Part shown: positions 9,051 to 17,128 of the stretch, piece after piece
How the letters are laid out: the number at the start of each line of letters is the position of its first letter
How positions within the stretch are numbered: the first letter of the stretch is position 1
NCBI GenBank assembly: GCA_902560815.1
Contig: CACENP010000004.1
Span: 1-64,000 of the forward strand
Direction: 5' to 3'
From: an uncultured Pelagibacteraceae bacterium
GTDB lineage: Bacteria > Pseudomonadota > Alphaproteobacteria > Pelagibacterales > Pelagibacteraceae
Length of the DNA: 64,000 nucleotides
The notes under the pieces: generated by a model
Told to the model about the DNA's origin: nothing
The model's input: only the letters and a program-made list of their open reading frames with translations
Databases searched by the model: none
Made by a program: the position numbers and the translations under genes

Positions 9051-10445
9051 TTAAGTAATATTTTTTAAATGATCCGCCAATCTAGATGATAGTTGAACAA
9101 TTGTAAATGTTGGGTGTGCATGGCCTCCTGTTCTAAAAACAGAACTACCTGAAATATATAAATTTTTAATCTCATGGACTTTAAGATTCTTATCAACCAC
9201 TGAATCTGAACTATTAATTCCAACGCGAGTACCCCCTAATTGATGATTACCTAAAACGATATTTTTAGTTTTATAATTTTCAATTGATAGTCTGCCTAAG
9301 TCATAATTAATAAAAAATTTAGATAATTCTATTAAAAATTTTTCTAAATATGAAAAATTTTCTCTAGGAAAATTCCAATTTAACTTAACTTTTGGTGTTC
9401 CGTATGGATCATTTAAATTATCTAACTCAACTCTATTTTTTATATCAGGTTTTTGTTCATGAATTACATATATTTCAATTTCACTTAAATCTTTAAGTTC
9501 TCCTTTCAAAATTAAATTTTGGAAGTATTTTGGAGCAACACAAATTAGTTGTCTTTTATAACTATTTGATAATTCTTTAAATTTTAATTGTAATTTTAAA
9601 TCTTCAATTCCTTCAAATTCTAAAAAATTTTTACTAGGTGATAAATGTAAAGACCTTTCACATTCCAAAATTAAATTAAGTTCTGGTACTTTTTCTTTTA
9701 AAAGAAATTTTAACTTATTAACATTAACAATACCTGATCCAACATGATAATATGGATGATCCATAAAGTATTTTCCAATTGGCATTGTATTATTAAATAA
9801 ATCTTTATTTTTTTTTTTTGACCATTCAAGTAATCTTGAGTTTTCGATACCACCACAGGCAAGAACAAATTTTTTTGATTTTAAATTATACTCTTTAGAA
9901 TTAAAAACAGTAGCGGAGTCAATTTTTCCTTGCTTACCATTGAAATATAAAAAAGATGTATCTAATATTAAATCATGATTTTTTGAGTCTCTAAAAAAAT
10001 TTAAATAATTTAAAAAATTAACATCCGACCATTGTAAATTTAAAATATCAATATTTTTATCAATTTCTGCAGAATAAAATTTTTTTTTTAAATTTAATAT
10101 TTTTTTTGTAGGTTTAATATATCTATCTAGATCAGTTTTATTTATTGGCCAATTAGAGAAGTCAGTATCTTCCATCAAATTACAATTTCCGCCCCATAAA
10201 GAAGATGTACCTCCAAACTGTCTAGATCTAAGATATTCTAATCTTGGATATTTTTCATTTAATACTTTGCCTGATAGAAAATTCTCTATATCTGGGGATG
10301 GATCCAGATTTCCAGCTTCAACAATTAATGTTTTTAAATTATTATTCTTAAGATTTAAAACAATAGATATTCCAGCAGGTCCAGAACCAATAATTATAAT
10401 ATCATATTCAATATTTAGGATATTTTGGATATTATCAATAATCAT
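9051..10445 (-). CDS. GMC-family FAD-dependent oxidoreductase
   Basis: The 464-residue protein belongs to the glucose-methanol-choline flavoprotein family, which oxidises alcohols or sugar hydroxyls. The FAD-binding Rossmann motif GSGPAG is at residues 20-25, preceded by IIII. The FGGTSSLWGG block near residue 76 is the usual second FAD contact. The C-terminal catalytic region has HQLGGTRVG and GGHAHPTFTIVQ, which carries the active-site histidine. No signal peptide is present. The upstream 50-residue twin-arginine ORF overlaps its start by 11 bp, which suggests a two-subunit enzyme exported by piggy-back, as known for small-subunit/large-subunit fructose dehydrogenase. In this island it may oxidise a sugar residue of the surface glycan or its precursor; that is inference. 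Confidence 0.88.
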   Translation of the reverse strand: MIIDNIQNILNIEYDIIIIGSGPAGISIVLNLKNNNLKTLIVEAGNLDPSPDIENFLSGKVLNEKYPRLEYLRSRQFGGTSSLWGGNCNLMEDTDFSNWPINKTDLDRYIKPTKKILNLKKKFYSAEIDKNIDILNLQWSDVNFLNYLNFFRDSKNHDLILDTSFLYFNGKQGKIDSATVFNSKEYNLKSKKFVLACGGIENSRLLEWSKKKNKDLFNNTMPIGKYFMDHPYYHVGSGIVNVNKLKFLLKEKVPELNLILECERSLHLSPSKNFLEFEGIEDLKLQLKFKELSNSYKRQLICVAPKYFQNLILKGELKDLSEIEIYVIHEQKPDIKNRVELDNLNDPYGTPKVKLNWNFPRENFSYLEKFLIELSKFFINYDLGRLSIENYKTKNIVLGNHQLGGTRVGINSSDSVVDKNLKVHEIKNLYISGSSVFRTGGHAHPTFTIVQLSSRLADHLKNIT

Positions 10446-10587
10446 CAGAGATCAATATCCATTTTTTATTGAATTTCTTTTTTGAAATAATGTATTTATT
10501 AAAATTAAGTATTTTAGATATATTTATTTGCCCTTTTAAAAAAAGGATACTGGATAAAAAAGTTAATATAAAATTTCTTCTAATCAT
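10435..10587 (-). CDS. Small twin-arginine signal peptide-like protein, likely GMC partner
   Basis: A 50-codon ORF, short enough to be missed by length filters, starts with ATG at 10587 and ends with TGA at 10435, overlapping the GMC gene start by 11 bp. The N-terminus is MIRRNFILTFLSSILFLKG: a twin arginine followed by N-F-I-L and a hydrophobic stretch, close to the RRxF pattern of Tat signals. The rest is basic and ends in WILISDDY. It resembles, in layout only, the small Tat-bearing subunits that accompany GMC dehydrogenases, though those are usually longer. The overlap favours translational coupling. It could instead be a random ORF or a degraded remnant. Confidence 0.55.
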   Translation of the reverse strand: MIRRNFILTFLSSILFLKGQINISKILNFNKYIISKKKFNKKWILISDDY

Positions 10588-10639
10588 AAAATGAATTTTA
10601 AAATTAAAAAATAAGTGCTAATTACCTAATTTAGTTTAA

Positions 10640-11359
10640 ATGAAAAAAATAGCAATAATTATACCCGCATACAATGAACATGAAAATATTTTAATTTTGT
10701 TAAATAAATTGAATAAATTAAAATATATCAAGACAATAATAATAATTGATGACTCTAGCAATGATCTAACAAAGCATAAGATTAAAAAAAGCAAAATTAA
10801 AGTAAAATATTATAAAAGAGTCAAAAAACTAGGCAGAGGGTCTGCAGTTTTATTTGGGATAAAAAAAATAATTAAAAAATTATCAGAAAATGATCTGATA
10901 GTAGAAATGGATGCTGACTTATCTCATAACCCAAATGAACTTAGCAGAAATATTAAATTTTTTGTAAAAAATAAAAGTGATCTTTTAATTTCAAGTAGAT
11001 ATCTTAAAGGTAGCAGGATTATAAACTGGGGTTTAAATAGAAAAATATTATCTAGGGTTTCAAATATTTTGGCAAAATTTTTTTTAAATGTTCCTGTTAA
11101 TGATTATACAAATGGATTTAGAATTTATAATAAAAAATCAGCTAAATTAATCTTAAAAAAATGTGGAAGAATAGGAGAAGGCTTTATAATCTTATCTGAA
11201 ATATTAATATGTATTCATAATTCAGGATTAAAAATAAACGAAATAAAAACAATTTTTATAAACAGAGTAAGAGGTGAGAGTAGTGTTAACTTTAAATTAA
11301 TTTTTAATTCTTTTGTAGGACTTATAAAACTTTATTTAATTAAAAAAAATTATTTATAA
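10640..11359 (+). CDS. Polyprenyl-phosphate mannosyltransferase-like GT2
   Basis: A 239-residue GT2 enzyme of the dolichol/polyprenol-phosphate mannose synthase type. It has AIIIPAYNE at residue 5, IIDDSSND near residue 38, VEMDADLSHNP near residue 92 (the DXD region), and the family-typical SRYLKGSR and NDYTNGFRIY segments. A single catalytic domain without C-terminal membrane helices matches the short DPM1-like form. The expected product is a polyprenyl-phosphate-linked sugar, the donor used by GT-C membrane transferases, which would fit with the unassigned polytopic proteins in the island. Its last 10 bp overlap the end of the convergent SDR gene. Confidence 0.85.
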   Translation: MKKIAIIIPAYNEHENILILLNKLNKLKYIKTIIIIDDSSNDLTKHKIKKSKIKVKYYKRVKKLGRGSAVLFGIKKIIKKLSENDLIVEMDADLSHNPNELSRNIKFFVKNKSDLLISSRYLKGSRIINWGLNRKILSRVSNILAKFFLNVPVNDYTNGFRIYNKKSAKLILKKCGRIGEGFIILSEILICIHNSGLKINEIKTIFINRVRGESSVNFKLIFNSFVGLIKLYLIKKNYL

Positions 11360-12162
11360 TATATATCTTCAAGAGAATTATATTTATTTTTAAATCCTAA
11401 TTTTTTTAGTTTTGCTATGTTAGCAATTAAATAAGTAACTTTTTTATTTTTATTAAAAATTAATTTTTTATTTTTATTAATTTTTGAAGCTATACTTTCA
11501 ATTAATATTTTTTTTCCTGAAGCTAAATTTATAGTTCCTTGATATTTTTTTTTGGATAAAAAAACAATTGCACGACATAAATCTTTTATTGAAATAAAAT
11601 CTCTATAATGATTCAAATTATCCAGTATTAATTTTTTTTTACTTGAAGAAATTTTCTTTCTTAAAGACGGAACTAGAAAAGGCACTTTTTGTTTTTTATC
11701 TGTAAAACTAAAAATTCTTCCTATACAATAATTAAATTCAATTACTTTAGATTTTTTATTAATATATTTTTCTGCAATTAGTTTTGTTTTTCCATATTTA
11801 GATATTGGGTTTAACTTTCCATTTTCTTTAATTTTTTTTCTTTTATTAAATTTATATACATGAGATGTAGATGGAAAGAAAAACCATTTCAAATTCATAT
11901 TTTGATACTTTATAAGCGCATCCAAAATATATTTAGTTCCTAAAAAGTTTACTTTTTTTGCGTAATTATAATTTTTATTTACTTCAGTTACAGGAACTAT
12001 AGCTGCCAAATGTATAAATATGTCAAATTTATTTTTTTTTATCCAGTTATAGACTTGTTTTTTATTAGTTATATCACCTTTAAAATTAACAAAATTTATA
12101 TTTTTAAATTTTGTCAATCTATTTCCCAAAACTCCATTTGAACCGGTTATTCCACAAAGCAT
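11350..12162 (-). CDS. NAD-dependent epimerase/dehydratase (SDR)
   Basis: A 270-residue extended SDR. The N-terminal cofactor motif is TGSNGVLG (about residues 6-13), a PSTSHVYK active-site strand is near residue 96, and the catalytic tyrosine and lysine are in KYGKTK near residue 121. The sequence is shorter than UDP-glucose epimerases and closer to RmlD/WcaG-like reductases and deoxysugar epimerases. Given gmd and a ColD-like dehydratase in the same island, a final epimerase/reductase step on a GDP-deoxysugar is possible, but this is inference. The start is 98 bp from the divergent glycosyltransferase, one of the few regions here long enough for promoters. Confidence 0.82.
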   Translation of the reverse strand: MLCGITGSNGVLGNRLTKFKNINFVNFKGDITNKKQVYNWIKKNKFDIFIHLAAIVPVTEVNKNYNYAKKVNFLGTKYILDALIKYQNMNLKWFFFPSTSHVYKFNKRKKIKENGKLNPISKYGKTKLIAEKYINKKSKVIEFNYCIGRIFSFTDKKQKVPFLVPSLRKKISSSKKKLILDNLNHYRDFISIKDLCRAIVFLSKKKYQGTINLASGKKILIESIASKINKNKKLIFNKNKKVTYLIANIAKLKKLGFKNKYNSLEDIYYK

Positions 12163-12203
12163 TTTGTGATATATAAACTAAAATATAATTATATAAAGAA
12201 CAT

Positions 12204-12231
12204 TTGAAATTAATCTAAAATAATTTATAGG
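12204..12231 (+). promoter_or_regulatory. Candidate sigma-70 promoter for the 12261 glycosyltransferase operon
   Basis: In the divergent gap a TTGAAA box (12204-12209) is followed after 16 bp by TATAGG (12226-12231). This would start transcription near 12238, about 23 bp before the ATG at 12261. The -10 match is moderate and AT-rich DNA gives frequent chance matches. Confidence 0.3.
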
Positions 12232-12260
12232 AAACTTTAATTTACTAAAAAATATAAAGA

Positions 12261-13031
12261 ATGCCTTTAAAAAAAGATCTTACTGTTATAATGCCATATT
12301 ATAAAAAAATTAAATATTTTAAAAAAGCATATTCATCAGTAGTAAATCAAACTTATAAAAATTTTAATGTAATTCTTATATATGATGATGAGTTTAAAGA
12401 AGATTTAAAAAAAATTAAAAGAATTATTAAAACAAAAAATTTTAAATATATAGTTAATAAAGAAAATATTGGTGCAGGACCAAGTAGAAACAAGGCAATT
12501 GATATTGCTAAAACAAAATATATAGCTTTTTTAGATTGTGATGATTATTGGGAAAAAAATAAAGTTAAATATCAATTAACTTTAATGAAAAAATATAAAT
12601 TAAAATTTTCACATACTTCCTACACTATTTTAAATAGCGATAGTAATAAAAAAAAAAAAATATATGCAAAAAAAAATACAACATATAATGAACTTTTAAA
12701 ATCTTGTGATATTGGATTATCCACAGTTATATTGGAAAGAAGTATTTTAAAAAATTTTAAATTTGGAAATACAAAAACAAAAGAAGATTACATATTATGG
12801 TTAAAGTTAGCTAAAAATAATATTAATATATTTGGAATAAAAAAACTTTTATCAAATTGGAGAAAAGATAAAAAATCGCTTTCCAGCAATGTTTTTCAAA
12901 AATTAAAAGATGCATTTATAGTATATTTTAGGTATGAAAAATTTAATTTTATTTTATCGTGCTTGTTTACAATAAGATTATCATTAAACTATTTAATTAA
13001 ACATTATTTACAAATTAAAAATAGAGTTTAG
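12261..13031 (+). CDS. Family 2 glycosyltransferase
   Basis: A GT-A glycosyltransferase of 256 residues. It has LTVIMPYYKK at residue 7, the KENIGAGPSRNKAI segment near residue 73, and LDCDDYWEKNKV near residue 93, the last holding the metal-binding aspartates and the DYW signature common in O-antigen GT2 enzymes. A run of 13 A residues (12648-12660) lies inside the gene and encodes a lysine stretch. The C-terminus is hydrophobic and basic. Five bases separate it from the following GT2 gene, and gmd and the MraY-like transferase continue in the same direction, so this gene heads a likely four-gene operon. Confidence 0.85.
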   Translation: MPLKKDLTVIMPYYKKIKYFKKAYSSVVNQTYKNFNVILIYDDEFKEDLKKIKRIIKTKNFKYIVNKENIGAGPSRNKAIDIAKTKYIAFLDCDDYWEKNKVKYQLTLMKKYKLKFSHTSYTILNSDSNKKKKIYAKKNTTYNELLKSCDIGLSTVILERSILKNFKFGNTKTKEDYILWLKLAKNNINIFGIKKLLSNWRKDKKSLSSNVFQKLKDAFIVYFRYEKFNFILSCLFTIRLSLNYLIKHYLQIKNRV

Positions 13032-13036
13032 ACAAT

Positions 13037-13726
13037 ATGAGTCTAGAAAAATTAACACTAATAATTCCGGCAAAAAACGAAGAAGAGTCGCTGCCTTTAG
13101 TATTAGATGAATTAAAAAAGTATAACGTAAAGAAAATTGTGATTATTCCACCTAATGATCACAAAACATATAATGCAATAGAAAAATATGACTGCAAGAT
13201 TTTATTTCAAAAGAACAATGGGTTTGGAGCAGCAATCATAGAGGGATTTAATAATTCAGAAACTTATTATTCATGTATTTTTAATGCCGACGGTTCGTTT
13301 GACCCTGCAAGTCTTCAAGAAATGTATGATTTATTAGAAGACAAAAATAATCAATTAGATTTTATTTTTAATTCAAGATATACTGGAAATGGTGGTAGTG
13401 ACGACGATACTATAATTACTAAAATTGGAAATTTTTTCTTCACAGGACTATGCAATGTATTATTTAGAACAAAAGCTAGCGATGTTTTATATACATATGT
13501 GATGGGTAAAACTAAATATTTTTTAGATAACAACTTAAAATGTTATGATTTTACTTTATGTGTTGAGCTAGTTATAAAGGCTAAAAAAAATAGGCAAAAT
13601 TACTTTTTTTTAAACTCCTATGAAAGATCTAGGTTAAAGGGTATAAAAAAGGTAAATGAATTTAAAGATGGACTTCTCATTTTAATTTATATGATAAAAC
13701 AATTTTTTGTATTAAATATTAAATAA
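13037..13726 (+). CDS. Family 2 glycosyltransferase (DPM1-like)
   Basis: A 229-residue single-domain GT2 protein with LTLIIPAKNEEESLP at residue 6, KNNGFGAAIIEGF near residue 63, and FNADGSFDP near residue 81 in place of the more usual DADxxxxP. An SRYTGNGGSDDDT segment near residue 115 matches the loop seen in polyprenyl-phosphate sugar synthases. It sits directly against the gmd start (zero spacing), so coordinate expression with GDP-sugar supply is likely. Whether the acceptor is a polyprenyl phosphate or a growing glycan is not visible. Confidence 0.82.
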   Translation: MSLEKLTLIIPAKNEEESLPLVLDELKKYNVKKIVIIPPNDHKTYNAIEKYDCKILFQKNNGFGAAIIEGFNNSETYYSCIFNADGSFDPASLQEMYDLLEDKNNQLDFIFNSRYTGNGGSDDDTIITKIGNFFFTGLCNVLFRTKASDVLYTYVMGKTKYFLDNNLKCYDFTLCVELVIKAKKNRQNYFFLNSYERSRLKGIKKVNEFKDGLLILIYMIKQFFVLNIK

Positions 13727-14797
13727 ATGAAAAAAAAAGTGGCATTAATTACTGGAATAACTGGTCAAGATGGCTCTTATTTGGCCGAACTACTTCTAAA
13801 AAAAAATTATACTGTTCATGGAACTCTTAGGAAATCATCATCTTTTAATACTGGAAGAATTGATCATTTATATGTCGATCCACATCATAAAACAAATTTA
13901 TTTTTACATTATGCAGATTTAACTGACAGTAATTCTATATATAATATTATTAACAAAATTAAACCTGATGAGGTTTATAATTTAGCAGCCCAGAGCCATG
14001 TAGGTGTATCATTTGTTAATCCAGAGTATACCGCCGAAGTATCAGGAGTTGGAACTTTAAGAATTCTAGAGGCAATAAGATTTTTAAATTTAAAGAAAAT
14101 TAAATTTTATCAAGCAAGTACATCTGAGTTATACGGAAAAGTTATTGGAAATAAAAAAATATTTGACGAGAATTCTAAATTTTATCCAAGATCTCCATAT
14201 GGAGTTGCAAAACTCTATTCCTATTGGATTACTAGTGTTTATCGAGAATCGTATGGAATATTTGCATGCAATGGAATTTTATTTAATCACGAAAGTCCAA
14301 GAAGAGGCGAAACATTTGTAACTAGAAAAATTACAAGGTTTCTGGCTAAAAAATATCTTGGCTCTAAAGAAATACTTTATTTAGGAAATTTAAATGCAAA
14401 AAGAGATTGGGGACATGCTAAAGATTTTGTAGAAATGCAATGGAGAATTTTACAAGCAAGTAAACCTGATGACTATGTAATTGCCACAGGCAAAACTTAC
14501 ACGGTTAAACAATTTGTAGAAATTGCATGTAAGTTTATAAATATAAAAATATATTGGTCTGGAAAAGGAATTAATGAGGTAGGATATTTTTATAATAAAA
14601 ATAAAAAAAAACAAATACTTGTAAAAGTTGATCAAAAATATTTTAGACCAAATGAGGTTGACTATCTAAGAGGTGATTCTAAAAAGGCGTATAAAAGATT
14701 TAATTTTAAACCTAAATATAATTTTAGATCGTTGGTAAAAGAAATGATGATGAATGATATTTTGCTTGAAAAAAAAAATAGTGGTTTAAAAGTATAA
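13727..14797 (+). CDS. gmd: GDP-mannose 4,6-dehydratase
   Basis: Converts GDP-D-mannose to GDP-4-keto-6-deoxy-D-mannose, the branch point to GDP-fucose, GDP-rhamnose, perosamine and colitose. The 356-residue length is normal. Seen in sequence: cofactor motif [11 protein letters not shown] from residue 9, [14 protein letters not shown], the [12 protein letters not shown] block, the catalytic TSELYG strand near residue 130 with Y-x3-K in SPYGVAKLY, and the strongly conserved [17 protein letters not shown] segment. These together are diagnostic. The downstream DegT-family protein with His in place of the PLP lysine could act on this product. The gene follows a GT2 without spacing and precedes the MraY-like gene by 2 bp. 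Confidence 0.96.
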   Translation: MKKKVALITGITGQDGSYLAELLLKKNYTVHGTLRKSSSFNTGRIDHLYVDPHHKTNLFLHYADLTDSNSIYNIINKIKPDEVYNLAAQSHVGVSFVNPEYTAEVSGVGTLRILEAIRFLNLKKIKFYQASTSELYGKVIGNKKIFDENSKFYPRSPYGVAKLYSYWITSVYRESYGIFACNGILFNHESPRRGETFVTRKITRFLAKKYLGSKEILYLGNLNAKRDWGHAKDFVEMQWRILQASKPDDYVIATGKTYTVKQFVEIACKFINIKIYWSGKGINEVGYFYNKNKKKQILVKVDQKYFRPNEVDYLRGDSKKAYKRFNFKPKYNFRSLVKEMMMNDILLEKKNSGLKV

Positions 14798-14799
14798 GA

Positions 14800-15810
14800 A
14801 TGTTATTAGAGATTTTCTCTACAATATTTTTAATTTTCGTATTAAATTTTTTATTAATCAAAAAAAACTTTCTTATTGATTTAAGAAAAAAATCTAAACA
14901 CAAACAACTTACTGGAAGTATTAATAAAAAAGTACCTTTGGCAGGTGGAATTATTATATTGTTAATCTTAAATTTTTTTAATTTTCAAAACTTTTTTTTT
15001 TTATTTATAACTTTATCGATATTAATTTTAGGTATTTTATCTGATTTAGATATTTTAACATCACCAAAAAAAAGAATATTAATTCAGTCAATTATAATTA
15101 TTATATATTTAATTTATTCAGGTATTTATTTTGATGATTTACGCCTTGCTCCTTTAAACGCCTTTCTTGATTATTATCCTATTGCAATAGGTTTTAATTT
15201 ATTTTGTATATTAATACTTCTTAATGGAACAAACTTAATTGATGGAGTTAATAATTCAGTAGTTGGTTATTTTTTGTCTGTTAGTTTAATACTTTTGATT
15301 TTGTCTATTAAATATAACTTAAACTTAAATACCGATTTTATCTCAACTATTATGGTCATATTATCTGCAATCTATCTATTTAACTTTTTTGGTAAATTAT
15401 ATTTAGGTGATGGTGGATCATATTTAATTAGTTTTATTTTTTCCTTTATTTTAATTAAATTTTATATTGATAATCCTTCCGTATCTCCATATTTTATAAT
15501 GTGTTTACTCTGGTACCCTGCTTTTGAAAATTTATTTTCAATAATTAGAAAAAAAATTAATCAAATTTCTTTTGAAACTCCAGATAAAAAACATTTTCAC
15601 CATTTTTTATTTAATTTTATTGGTTTAAAAATTAGAATTAATAAAGAGATAGTTAATACTATTTCAGGAAACGTAATTGCTATATATAATTTAATTTATT
15701 TTTTTATAATAAAAGATTATTATTTTTTCACTCTTGGCTTAGTTCTCTCATGTATAATTAATATTTCTCTATACATTTCTGTATATTTTTTTTTATCAAA
15801 GAAAAATTAA
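14800..15810 (+). CDS. MraY/WecA-family polyprenyl-phosphate sugar-1-phosphate transferase
   Basis: An integral membrane enzyme of 336 residues with about ten helices, expected to start glycan synthesis by moving a sugar-1-phosphate (often HexNAc) from a UDP-sugar to undecaprenyl phosphate. Diagnostic pieces are GILSDLDIL (about residue 80), GTNLIDGVNN (about residue 143), LYLGDGGSYLISF (about residue 200), and the histidine cluster DKKHFHHFL (about residue 264). It lacks the additional features of MraY proper and has the length of WecA/WbpL-type enzymes. It is likely the initiating transferase of the polysaccharide made by this island. It ends with a 4-bp overlap with the convergent ligase gene. 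Confidence 0.88.
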   Translation: MLLEIFSTIFLIFVLNFLLIKKNFLIDLRKKSKHKQLTGSINKKVPLAGGIIILLILNFFNFQNFFFLFITLSILILGILSDLDILTSPKKRILIQSIIIIIYLIYSGIYFDDLRLAPLNAFLDYYPIAIGFNLFCILILLNGTNLIDGVNNSVVGYFLSVSLILLILSIKYNLNLNTDFISTIMVILSAIYLFNFFGKLYLGDGGSYLISFIFSFILIKFYIDNPSVSPYFIMCLLWYPAFENLFSIIRKKINQISFETPDKKHFHHFLFNFIGLKIRINKEIVNTISGNVIAIYNLIYFFIIKDYYFFTLGLVLSCIINISLYISVYFFLSKKN

Positions 15811-17087
15811 TTATTATATAACCTAGCTAAAGATATATTTATAATTGTCAAACTAAAACTTGTAGTAGAAAAAAGACTTCCATATGGCAAAAAAGGAATC
15901 CACAATAAAACAAAAAATAAAAGTCCAGATAATTGAATAAAATTTTTATTAATTAAAAAATTTTTAAAAGTATTTCTAATAAATATGATTGATATTGAAA
16001 AAATTAAAATAAAACCAATTAAGCCATTTTCTGAAAGAATTTCTAAATATGTTTGATGTGGATGAGTAGTGCATCCAAACATAAAATATATTTCATCAAT
16101 TTGATCTTTTTTATCTAAGCAAGCTTCTCGGAATTTTTTATTTCCAACTCCAAATAATTTATTTTCAAGAAATATATCATAACCCATTTTATAGTTATAA
16201 AAATGTTTTGATTTTTTCAGAAGATTCTCGTCTTTAACTTCATATGCATTTTGAACTTCATTAAATAAAGTTAGATATCTAGTTTTAATATTTTCCGACA
16301 AAAATATTAAACTTGCTAATATAAGTAAAAAAATTGATAAAAATTTTTTAAGATTTATTTTTAATTTATATTTATCAAAAAAAAATAAAATAAGTAAAAA
16401 TAATATAATTGATTTAATAAAATTAGACCTTTCTCCAGTAATAAAAATCGTTATCGGTATTAAAATTAAAAATAAAATTTTTATATAATCAGAATATTTA
16501 AATTTTTTTAAGGATATATTTTCTATTAAATAAGAAGTACAAATAAATCCAAATCCAAGTATAAAATATCCAACTATTAATTCATCACCAAAGAATGAAG
16601 CTATTCTTTCACTGCTAGGACTTATATTATTTAATATATTTTTTCCAAGAAGTCTTTCGTAAAATACATCAAAAATAATTATTAATAATATTATAGTCCA
16701 AAAGTTAAAAATTTTATTCTTATTTTTTCCTAAAAATTTTAAGAAGTAAATTGTTGAAAAGTAAAAAAGTATATATCTTATTAATCCTAAAGATCTAATT
16801 AAACCTTCATCTATAAATTGATTATTTTTAATTACAAAATTTTGATAAAATGAATTGGCTGATAGATATAAAAGTATTAATAAAAGAATAAAAATATCCT
16901 TACGATAGTATTGAAAATTAAAATTTTTGAATTTTAAAATTGAATAAATGAACAAAATATCTATCAAAATTATATTGATATTAATAACAGCATTACCAAT
17001 TATAAAAGATATGGGTAAAAATGAGTATAAAACTATTATTATATACTTATCAATTATATTAAGTTTGAAACTTTCTGAAAATTGCAT
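15807..17087 (-). CDS. O-antigen ligase/polymerase-like membrane protein
   Basis: A 426-residue polytopic protein with about eleven helices, belonging to the Wzy_C/O-antigen ligase superfamily. The large periplasmic loop before the last helices carries LFGVGNKKFREAC and TTHPHQTYLEILSENGLIGF (around residues 310-355), which is the superfamily signature. An R near ITGERSNF is typical of the conserved arginine. It either ligates the finished glycan to lipid A-core (WaaL) or polymerises repeat units (Wzy); sequence alone does not separate these. It faces the plus-strand dehydratase gene across 41 bp. Confidence 0.85.
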   Translation of the reverse strand: MQFSESFKLNIIDKYIIIVLYSFLPISFIIGNAVININIILIDILFIYSILKFKNFNFQYYRKDIFILLLILLYLSANSFYQNFVIKNNQFIDEGLIRSLGLIRYILFYFSTIYFLKFLGKNKNKIFNFWTIILLIIIFDVFYERLLGKNILNNISPSSERIASFFGDELIVGYFILGFGFICTSYLIENISLKKFKYSDYIKILFLILIPITIFITGERSNFIKSIILFLLILFFFDKYKLKINLKKFLSIFLLILASLIFLSENIKTRYLTLFNEVQNAYEVKDENLLKKSKHFYNYKMGYDIFLENKLFGVGNKKFREACLDKKDQIDEIYFMFGCTTHPHQTYLEILSENGLIGFILIFSISIIFIRNTFKNFLINKNFIQLSGLLFFVLLWIPFLPYGSLFSTTSFSLTIINISLARLYNN

Positions 17088-17128
17088 TAATTGCTCAAAT
17101 AATTATAAATTAAAATATAATATTTAAA

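Noticed and set aside
10267-10485. 72-codon plus-strand frame across the start of the GMC gene
   Set aside because: Antisense to the FAD-binding motif; the minus-strand 50-codon ORF explains the region better.
12648-12660. A13 run in an island glycosyltransferase as a phase-variation tract
   Set aside because: Runs of 12-14 A also occur in housekeeping genes (38606-38619 in the ymdB-like gene, 58188-58199 in ispA, 63375-63388 in the S49 peptidase), so the run fits base composition and is not specific to surface genes.
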